From Deltaproteobacteria bacterium (GTDB taxonomy: Bacteria; Desulfobacterota; Desulfobacteria; Desulfobacterales; UBA11574), in contig JAFDBA010000165.1 in assembly GCA_019313505.1 (NCBI GenBank), positions 1 to 5,046 on the forward strand: a stretch of DNA of 5,046 bases, read 5' to 3'. A model generated the notes under the pieces. That model was not told where the DNA came from, did not search any database, and saw only the letters and a program-made list of their open reading frames with translations. A program made the position numbers and the translations under genes. Each line of letters starts with the position of its first letter. Within the stretch, counting starts at the first letter, position 1. Of the stretch, positions 1-5,046 are shown piece after piece.

Positions 1-2979
1 AAGGAGAATCTTTATGATCAGTTAAAGGAGCGTTCAGCCCATGATGTCCTTGTCAACCTGGGGATTAGTGTAAATGAGTCAGAAGATAAAAATGGTCAAA
101 AACTTGTTGCGTTTGCCATTACATATAAAGTTGCCGCTGAAGTGGGGAGCCTTGGAGATAATGTTCATTTTCTACGCAAACAAATACAAAACGATAAGAT
201 CCTCCATAGACTGGTCTCATTTTACCCCAAATACCATACAATTTCCGCCCACACACGCTGGGCATCGGTGGGTGCCATCAATGAACCTAACTGTCATCCT
301 GTGGACAACAATACCGCAGGGAGCATTGTTCCAAAAAGTGGTATCATACACGCCTGTCTGAACGGAGATATCGACAATTATATGGAACTGAAAAAAGAAT
401 ATGAAAGGCATGGATGTTTTATACATCAGGATATAACTACAGATACAAAGATCATTCCACTTCAGATCGAAAAATATCTTAACCAGGGTTTTGATATTCA
501 AGAAGCATTCCGCCTGGCTGTAAATGATTTCAAAGGGTCACATGCCATATCAATGCATACCGATCTGGCTCCGGGCAAGCTCTTTCTGGCCCAGAAAGGA
601 AGCGGTCAGGCAATTTTTATCGGTATCGCAAAAGATTACTATATGCCGACTTCCGAGGTGTATGGATTGATTGAAGAGACACCCTTTTTTATCAAGATGG
701 ACGGTGGAAAAGAAGTAGAAGGCAAAGACGGTATGACCCGGGGACAGATTTTTATCTTGAATCAGGACTCCGCCGGAGGCATGGACGGTATTAAAGCGAC
801 CTATTATGATAACACCCCGATTATGCTTGGCAAAAATGATATAAAGCATACCGAAATTACTTCAAGAGACATAGACCGCAAGGATTTTCCCCATTATTTT
901 TTAAAAGAAATTTCGGAATCTCCGTATTCTGTGGAAAAGACCATCCAGAACCGCTGGAAAATCAAGGGAGATGAAATCCAGCGGCATGTAATAGTACTGG
1001 ATGAAAAGACATTCCCTGAAACTTTGCAAAAGGCCCTGCTGGGTAAAAAAATACGACGAATCTTTTTTGTTGGGCAAGGAACCGCCGGTGTTGCTGCACA
1101 TGCATGTGCAAACATTCTGAATTACTATATAGACGATTTCTCGTTTTATATCAGTGCAATCAAAGCTTCGGAGCTAAGCGGGTTTCAACTTAATGATGAT
1201 GACGATAAAAAAATGATGGCGGACTCCCTTGTGATTGCCATAAGCCAGTCCGGCACAACCACAGATACAAATCGTACTGTCGATATGGTGAAAGAACGAG
1301 GCGCCCACACCATGGCCATAGTTAACCGAAGAGATTCAGATATTACTTTCAAGGTTGACGGTGTTATGTATACCAGCAGTGGCAGGGATATCGAGATGTC
1401 GGTGGCTTCTACAAAAGCTTTCTATTCTCAAATCGTCGGAGGTGCTCTTCTGGGTCTTAAGATTGCAAGACTTCTAAATCGCAGGAATGATGACTTTATT
1501 GCAGTACAAATTAAAGAGCTTCTTGCAATGCCCGGTAATATGAGAAAAGTCCTTTCAATGCATAACAAAATCGAAAATTCTGCTAAAAGGCTTGCCACAA
1601 CCAAGACATACTGGGCCGTCGTGGGCAGCGGTCCCAACAAGGTTTCAGCAGATGAAATCAGGATCAAACTGAGTGAGCTTTGCTATAAAACGATTTCATC
1701 TGATTTTGTTGAAGATAAAAAGCACATCGATCTTTCATCGGAACCGCTGATCATTGTTTGTGCCGCCGGAGCCAGAAGTACCGTTATCGGAGATATTATA
1801 AAGGATACGGCGATATTCCAGGCACACAATGCTACTGTCGTTGTAATAGCTAACGAGGGTGAAGACAGGTTTGAACCCTATGCAGCGGATGTTTTTCACG
1901 TTCCGATTGTCAGTGAGCATTTTGCCCCTATCCTGAACACCCTGGTGGGGCATATCTGGGGATATTACGCTGCGATGGCAATTAATGAAGGGTCACGCTT
2001 CCTGTACGGGTTCAATAAAGATATCCGGAAAACAGTAGACGATTATGCGAATAAAGGTATGGATGTTTACGAATTAATCCTTGAAAAATCTTTCAGGGAA
2101 AAAATTGCTTTTTTCTATAAAGAATTCAGAAGAAAAAAAACGGCTAACAGTTTTCCGTCCGCCATGGGGCTTGAAGCAGCATCAGATCTGACGTTGCTTT
2201 TAAAATACCTGTCCGGGAGACTGCCGGTATCTGATTTTGAAATAGATTTCGGAAAAAAAGGTACGGCTCTGAACATGTTGAACACGCTTTTTGAGTGTTT
2301 GGGAGAATCGATTAATTGCATGTCTCGACCTGTGGATGCTATCCGGCATCAGGCGAAAACCGTCACTGTGGGGACAAGTCGTATAAGCGACAAGGTGGAA
2401 GGAATACTGTTTGAAACACTGACCCAATACAATATCCATGCTTCCCAGCTTATTAACAGGAATATTATTGTTCTTAAAAATCTGCAGGCAATTGTTTCAG
2501 AAATAAAAGGAGCCATTTTTTACAGAATCGGAGGTCTGAACGTTCTTGGTGAACCCACAGATCAAACCACAATCAAAATAATAAAGAAAGAGGGTACCTT
2601 AAAACCGATTCCGTCCCGTGTAGAAACCGATTCATTGCTCAAGGGGACCAAAAGAATTATTGTACGGGAAGGGAATGTATATATTGGCAAAGGACGAAAA
2701 GACGATCGAAGTATTATCGTTATTCCGATTATATCCGCCTCTGCCGCCACACCGAATTTGATTGAATACATACTATTGTTGAATATATCGTTTAAAATAA
2801 ATGTTCCTTTGGATGTAAAGATGAAGGCCCTTGGGGGAAAATATGAGCGCATCAAAAACATCGTTCAGGAAAACAGTGTTATGTGGGAAGACCGGTATCT
2901 TGAGCTTGTGGGGATGAAAAAGCTTTTTGGAATATCCGCGGAAAAAATCGGGGAATTTATTGTCTCCCGTGTTTCGTGA
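1..2979 (+). CDS. glmS: GlmS-like glutamine--fructose-6-phosphate aminotransferase with long C-terminal extension, 5'-truncated by window edge
   Basis: Predicted to make glucosamine-6-P from fructose-6-P and glutamine in the cytoplasm, the entry to UDP-GlcNAc synthesis. Frame 1 is open from base 1, so the start and the N-terminal catalytic Cys lie upstream; 992 residues are visible (numbered from base 1). Class II amidotransferase: HTRW at 84-87, NG at 121-122, TDT with Asp148. A linker PHYFLKEI near 297-304 matches the family. SIS1 (~350-492): GQGTAG 358-363, SQSG 415-418, VASTKAF 468-474. SIS2 (~532-672): Glu552, Lys556, Glu559 and His575 align without gaps to E. coli GlmS Glu481, Lys485, Glu488 and His504. 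An AKTVTV motif (Lys786) resembles the GlmS C-tail AKSVTVE but lies about 110 residues further on, with about 200 residues after it. E. coli GlmS has 609 residues in all. The E. coli Ser303 position is Ala here. The family is clear; GlmS activity is inferred, and a divergent sugar aminotransferase is possible. Confidence 0.86.
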   Translation, partial: KENLYDQLKERSAHDVLVNLGISVNESEDKNGQKLVAFAITYKVAAEVGSLGDNVHFLRKQIQNDKILHRLVSFYPKYHTISAHTRWASVGAINEPNCHPVDNNTAGSIVPKSGIIHACLNGDIDNYMELKKEYERHGCFIHQDITTDTKIIPLQIEKYLNQGFDIQEAFRLAVNDFKGSHAISMHTDLAPGKLFLAQKGSGQAIFIGIAKDYYMPTSEVYGLIEETPFFIKMDGGKEVEGKDGMTRGQIFILNQDSAGGMDGIKATYYDNTPIMLGKNDIKHTEITSRDIDRKDFPHYFLKEISESPYSVEKTIQNRWKIKGDEIQRHVIVLDEKTFPETLQKALLGKKIRRIFFVGQGTAGVAAHACANILNYYIDDFSFYISAIKASELSGFQLNDDDDKKMMADSLVIAISQSGTTTDTNRTVDMVKERGAHTMAIVNRRDSDITFKVDGVMYTSSGRDIEMSVASTKAFYSQIVGGALLGLKIARLLNRRNDDFIAVQIKELLAMPGNMRKVLSMHNKIENSAKRLATTKTYWAVVGSGPNKVSADEIRIKLSELCYKTISSDFVEDKKHIDLSSEPLIIVCAAGARSTVIGDIIKDTAIFQAHNATVVVIANEGEDRFEPYAADVFHVPIVSEHFAPILNTLVGHIWGYYAAMAINEGSRFLYGFNKDIRKTVDDYANKGMDVYELILEKSFREKIAFFYKEFRRKKTANSFPSAMGLEAASDLTLLLKYLSGRLPVSDFEIDFGKKGTALNMLNTLFECLGESINCMSRPVDAIRHQAKTVTVGTSRISDKVEGILFETLTQYNIHASQLINRNIIVLKNLQAIVSEIKGAIFYRIGGLNVLGEPTDQTTIKIIKKEGTLKPIPSRVETDSLLKGTKRIIVREGNVYIGKGRKDDRSIIVIPIISASAATPNLIEYILLLNISFKINVPLDVKMKALGGKYERIKNIVQENSVMWEDRYLELVGMKKLFGISAEKIGEFIVSRVS

Positions 2980-3024
2980 TTTGTATTATTATAAAAATTT
3001 AGCTTTTTGGAAATATTGCCGCTC

Positions 3025-3048
3025 CTTTGAAATCAATTTGTTTCAAAG
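3025..3048. repeat. Perfect 8-bp inverted repeat in the spacer before the DUF1844 gene
   Basis: The arms CTTTGAAA (3025-3032) and TTTCAAAG (3041-3048) are exact reverse complements around an 8-base centre. No T-run follows on either strand, so it does not look like an intrinsic terminator. Its place about 60 bp before the DUF1844 start codon would suit an operator or an mRNA leader hairpin. Both roles are inference, and the arms are AT-rich enough that chance is possible. Confidence 0.45.
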
Positions 3049-3065
3049 AAACTGTCACGTATTAT
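3038..3065 (+). promoter_or_regulatory. Weak candidate sigma-70-type promoter for the DUF1844-ispE-tRNA-prs cluster
   Basis: TTGTTT (3038-3043) and TATTAT (3060-3065) are separated by 16 bases. The -10 box matches the consensus at 5 of 6 positions and the -35 box at only 3 of 6. The -35 box overlaps the right arm of the inverted repeat, which would allow repression there if that repeat were an operator. The spacer is AT-rich, so such matches arise easily. The 127-bp gap is the only gap in the window roomy enough for a promoter. Confidence 0.22.
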
Positions 3066-3093
3066 TGATTCTATCTTTATAACTAAAAATATA

Positions 3094-3100
3094 TAGGAGA
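3094..3100 (+). promoter_or_regulatory. Strong Shine-Dalgarno site of the DUF1844 gene
   Basis: TAGGAGA ends six bases before the ATG at 3107, which is good complementarity and spacing. It fixes the start of the DUF1844 reading frame. It also contrasts with ispE and prs downstream, which have poor sites. Confidence 0.75.
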
Positions 3101-3106
3101 TCAGAA

Positions 3107-3526
3107 ATGCCGGACAAAAAAGATTTTATTATCAAAGACAAAAGAATGTTCGCGGAAGGGGATCCGGAAAAACAGGATCAAGAGACAACAGAAGAATCGG
3201 CCAAACCTTCAAAAGAGGAGGTTAAGGCAAGTGAATCCGCAGAAGCGACTGCTCCTGAGGAGGATAAAACAGATTTTCAACTGCCGAAAATCAATTTTGC
3301 AACCTTTGTTTTTTCTTTGAATTCATCTGTACTGTTACAACTCGGGCTAATAGATGATCCTGCCACCGGCAAAAAGACTAAAAACCTGCCACTTGCAAAA
3401 CAGACCATAGATATTTTAAGCATGCTGGAAGAAAAAACCCAAGGGAATTTGACAAAAGATGAAGAGACCATGCTGAAAAATATTCTATATGACCTGAGGA
3501 TGTTATATGTAAAAGAAAAGGGATAA
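3107..3526 (+). CDS. DUF1844 domain-containing protein
   Basis: A 139-residue protein of unknown function. Residues ~62-136 match the DUF1844 pattern as I know it: INFATFVFSLNSSVLLQLG (62-80), a DDPATGKKTKNLPLAKQ segment (83-99), IDILSMLEEKTQGNLT (101-116) and YDLRMLYV (128-135). The N-terminus (KDFIIKDKRMF, 5-15) also resembles members of this family. Between them, residues ~17-57 are rich in Glu, Lys, Ser and Ala and are probably disordered. There is no signal peptide or convincing membrane helix, so it is probably cytoplasmic. The ATG follows a strong ribosome site. The gene ends 12 bp before ispE, consistent with one mRNA and perhaps translational coupling. In deltaproteobacteria I recall this family next to ispE, which hints at a shared operon but does not establish a role in isoprenoid synthesis. 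The family call is firm; no function is proposed. Confidence 0.9.
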   Translation: MPDKKDFIIKDKRMFAEGDPEKQDQETTEESAKPSKEEVKASESAEATAPEEDKTDFQLPKINFATFVFSLNSSVLLQLGLIDDPATGKKTKNLPLAKQTIDILSMLEEKTQGNLTKDEETMLKNILYDLRMLYVKEKG

Positions 3527-3538
3527 TCCGGACATCTT

Positions 3539-4408
3539 ATGAGGATTCTCTCTCCTGCTAAAATAAACCTGTTTCTAAAAATTACGGGAAAACGACCCGA
3601 CGGCTACCATGATCTGGTTAGTTTGATGTGCTGTGTCGGACTTTACGATACGGTATCACTTACTTTCGGTGTTAAGGAGACTTCCGTCTCCTGTTGCCAT
3701 CCGGACGTTCCGGAAGATAAAACAAATCTTGCCTTTGTTGCTGCATCTCTTTTTTCAAACACTCTGAATATAAATCAAGGGGTAAAAATTTTCATAGAAA
3801 AACAGATACCGGTTGCAGCCGGTCTTGGAGGAGGAAGCAGCAATGCCGCTGCTGTTTTATTGGGGTTGAATCGTTATTACGGTTATCCATTTTCCCCGGA
3901 CAAACTCATATCCATGGGGCTTTCAATCGGGGCCGATGTGCCCTTTTTTATTTTCCGGAAACCAGCGATAGTATCCGGTGTCGGTGACAAGCTCAAAGCT
4001 TACCAAGGTCTTGAAAGTTTTAAAATATTATTGGTTTTTCCCGGTTTTGGCATTTCAACGGCCAAGGTTTATAAAAATCTTAATTTGGGATTGACAAACT
4101 GCAAAAAAAAACTTAAAAGTTTCCTTTTGAGCAAGCAGAGCTTTGATCCGAGATGCCATTTATGCAATGATCTTGAACCTACTGCGGCATCAATGTATCC
4201 GGGCATATTTACGGCTAAAGAGGCTCTTTTAAGACATGGCGCACTGGGAGCGCTCATGTCGGGAAGCGGATCCACGGTATTCGGCCTTTTTCTCGATTCC
4301 GACAAAGCTTTGAAGGCATATCGCGCATTTGCAGAGAACGACAAGTGGCAGTTGTATCTTGTCGATATGATGACAAAGGAGACAGGAGGCAAACCGGAAC
4401 AGGGATAG
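3539..4408 (+). CDS. ispE: 4-diphosphocytidyl-2-C-methyl-D-erythritol kinase (IspE)
   Basis: A GHMP-family kinase that phosphorylates the 2-hydroxyl of CDP-methylerythritol with ATP, a middle step of the MEP pathway to IPP and DMAPP; cytoplasmic. Its 289 residues are close to E. coli IspE (283). Motif 1 is SPAKIN (5-10), with Lys8 and Asn10 in the substrate site, followed by RPDGYH (19-24). The glycine-rich ATP loop GLGGGSSNAA is at 95-104. GADVPFF (131-137) carries Asp133, the counterpart of catalytic Asp141 in E. coli. NDLE is at 210-213, and the third GHMP motif SGSGST is at 241-246. The protein looks complete and active. The ATG lies 12 bp after the DUF1844 stop. Only a minimal GGA (3530-3532) precedes it, so translation may depend on coupling to the gene upstream. 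Seven cysteines are present, including two adjacent pairs (31-32, 52-53); I attach no function to them. Confidence 0.97.
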   Translation: MRILSPAKINLFLKITGKRPDGYHDLVSLMCCVGLYDTVSLTFGVKETSVSCCHPDVPEDKTNLAFVAASLFSNTLNINQGVKIFIEKQIPVAAGLGGGSSNAAAVLLGLNRYYGYPFSPDKLISMGLSIGADVPFFIFRKPAIVSGVGDKLKAYQGLESFKILLVFPGFGISTAKVYKNLNLGLTNCKKKLKSFLLSKQSFDPRCHLCNDLEPTAASMYPGIFTAKEALLRHGALGALMSGSGSTVFGLFLDSDKALKAYRAFAENDKWQLYLVDMMTKETGGKPEQG

Positions 4409-4443
4409 TTTGTCTTGAACAGATGAGTTTGCATCTTTGATTA

Positions 4444-4518
4444 TGGGGCGTAGTCAAGTGGTAAGACACAGGATTTTGGTTCCTGCATTCGGAGGTTCGA
4501 ATCCTCCCGCCCCAGCCA
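4444..4518 (+). tRNA. tRNA-Gln (anticodon TTG), CCA encoded
   Basis: The full cloverleaf can be folded by hand. The acceptor arm TGGGGCG (4444-4450) pairs with CGCCCCA (4508-4514). The D stem is GTC/GAC (4453-4455/4465-4467). The anticodon stem is CAGGA/TCCTG (4469-4473/4481-4485) with anticodon TTG at 4476-4478. The variable loop has five bases, and the T stem GGAGG/CCTCC (4491-4495/4503-4507) encloses TTCGAAT. The weak U1-A72 pair and discriminator G (4515) are typical glutamine identity features. CCA is encoded at 4516-4518. It sits 35 bp after ispE and 29 bp before prs on the same strand, so it is probably cut out of a longer mRNA. It decodes CAA, and CAG by wobble. Confidence 0.97.
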
Positions 4519-4547
4519 GGTTGCGTCAATAATGAATGGTAATATAA

Positions 4548-5046
4548 ATGAGTGATTTTATAATATTTTCAGGAAATTCAAACCCGGTCCTTTCCCAAAA
4601 AATATGTGAATATATCAATGTTCCTTTGGGAGGGGAAAAGGTAAAAAGATTCAGTGACGGTGAGATCCAGATTGAAATAGATGAAAACGTAAGATCAAAA
4701 GATGTTTTTGTAATTCAGTCAATCTGCTCTCCGGTGAATGATAATCTGGTTGAACTACTTCTGATGTTAGATGCCTTAAAGCGTGCGTCGGCAAACCGGA
4801 TAACAGCGGTAATTCCCTACTACGGGTATGCACGGCAGGACAAGAAGGTAGCGCCGCGGGTTCCGATCAGCGCCAAACTGGTTGCGGATATACTGACCGT
4901 AGCCGGCGCAAACCGGATCATTACAATGGATTTGCATGCCGGTCAGATTCAGGGGTTTTTCAACATTCCGGTGGACAATCTTTTTGCTGCCCCGGTTATT
5001 ATCGATTATATTATAAAAAAATTTAATAATGACCTTGTGATCGTTT
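4548..5046 (+). CDS. prs: Ribose-phosphate pyrophosphokinase (PRPP synthetase), 3'-truncated by window edge
   Basis: Makes PRPP from ribose-5-phosphate and ATP, for purine, pyrimidine, NAD, His and Trp synthesis; a cytoplasmic oligomer in known family members. The first 166 residues are visible, roughly half of a usual ~310-residue enzyme. The N-terminus FSGNSNP (7-13) is typical. RFSDGEI (34-40) holds the Phe35/Asp37/Glu39 ATP-contact positions. NVRSKDVFVIQS (48-58), PVNDNLVELLLMLDALKRASA (62-82) and YYGYARQDKK (91-100) follow, with Arg96-Gln97 for the adenine. PISAKLVADIL is at 106-116, and MDLHAGQIQGFF (127-138) includes the metal-binding His130. The ribose-phosphate and PRPP loops lie beyond the window. 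The start is fixed by a TAA codon directly before the ATG and by the family N-terminus. No good Shine-Dalgarno precedes it. The 29-bp gap after the tRNA suggests cotranscription with it. Confidence 0.97.
   Translation, partial: MSDFIIFSGNSNPVLSQKICEYINVPLGGEKVKRFSDGEIQIEIDENVRSKDVFVIQSICSPVNDNLVELLLMLDALKRASANRITAVIPYYGYARQDKKVAPRVPISAKLVADILTVAGANRIITMDLHAGQIQGFFNIPVDNLFAAPVIIDYIIKKFNNDLVIV

Noticed and set aside
142..144. GTG as a possible start of the GlmS-like gene
   Set aside because: The frame is open back to base 1. The residues before it (for example VAFAITYKVAAEV) continue the amidotransferase domain, and no ribosome site precedes this GTG. The gene is cut by the window edge.
74..361. 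95-codon + strand frame overlapping the GlmS-like gene
   Set aside because: It lies wholly inside the well-supported amidotransferase coding region in another frame and its translation matches no family I recognise.
217..2861. Several minus-strand frames of 66-99 codons opposite the GlmS-like gene
   Set aside because: They are antisense shadows of a conserved coding region, with no ribosome sites or recognisable domains.
3025..3048. Inverted repeat as an intrinsic terminator of the GlmS-like gene
   Set aside because: The stem is AT-rich and no T-run follows on either strand.
4421..4436. AGATG/CATCT hairpin after ispE as a terminator
   Set aside because: Only five base pairs, followed by just TT before other bases, and the tRNA begins eight bases later; too weak.
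4415..4444. TTGAAC and GATTAT as a dedicated promoter for the tRNA
   Set aside because: The -10 box would overlap the first base of the tRNA, so transcription would start inside it.
4254..4529. Minus-strand frame across the tRNA whose translation includes GWGGRIRTSE
   Set aside because: This is the familiar false protein produced by translating the antisense of a tRNA. The tRNA cloverleaf and ispE explain the region.

Overview
The window reads as an ordinary chromosomal housekeeping segment, with every gene on the + strand. It most resembles an anaerobic deltaproteobacterium (Desulfobacterota, perhaps the Desulfobacterales sulfate reducers). That placement is inferred from three things: the gene order DUF1844 protein - ispE - tRNA-Gln - prs, which I associate with this group; the use of the MEP isoprenoid route; and moderately AT-rich coding sequence. 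It is not a species identification.

Layout. Positions 1-2979 hold the 3' part (992 codons, 5' end outside the window) of a very large glutamine:fructose-6-phosphate aminotransferase (GlmS)-like protein. It has a class II glutamine amidotransferase domain, two SIS domains and about 320 residues beyond the second SIS domain. A 127-bp spacer (2980-3106) contains a perfect inverted repeat and a weak promoter candidate. It leads to a small DUF1844 protein (3107-3526), then ispE (3539-4408) 12 bp later, a complete tRNA-Gln with anticodon TTG and encoded CCA (4444-4518), and the 5' half of prs (4548 to the window edge). Spacers of 12, 35 and 29 bp, with no convincing terminator, suggest that DUF1844-ispE-tRNA-prs form one transcript.

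Functions. The GlmS-like enzyme would feed UDP-GlcNAc and hence cell-envelope synthesis. IspE phosphorylates an isoprenoid precursor, and Prs makes PRPP for nucleotides, His and Trp. The tRNA serves translation. The grouping looks like a growth-related cluster rather than a dedicated pathway.

Novelty. I see no mobile element, CRISPR array, defence system or metabolic island. The most unusual item is the architecture of the GlmS-like protein: the C-tail lysine motif that normally ends GlmS appears to be moved about 110 residues downstream and is followed by about 200 further residues.
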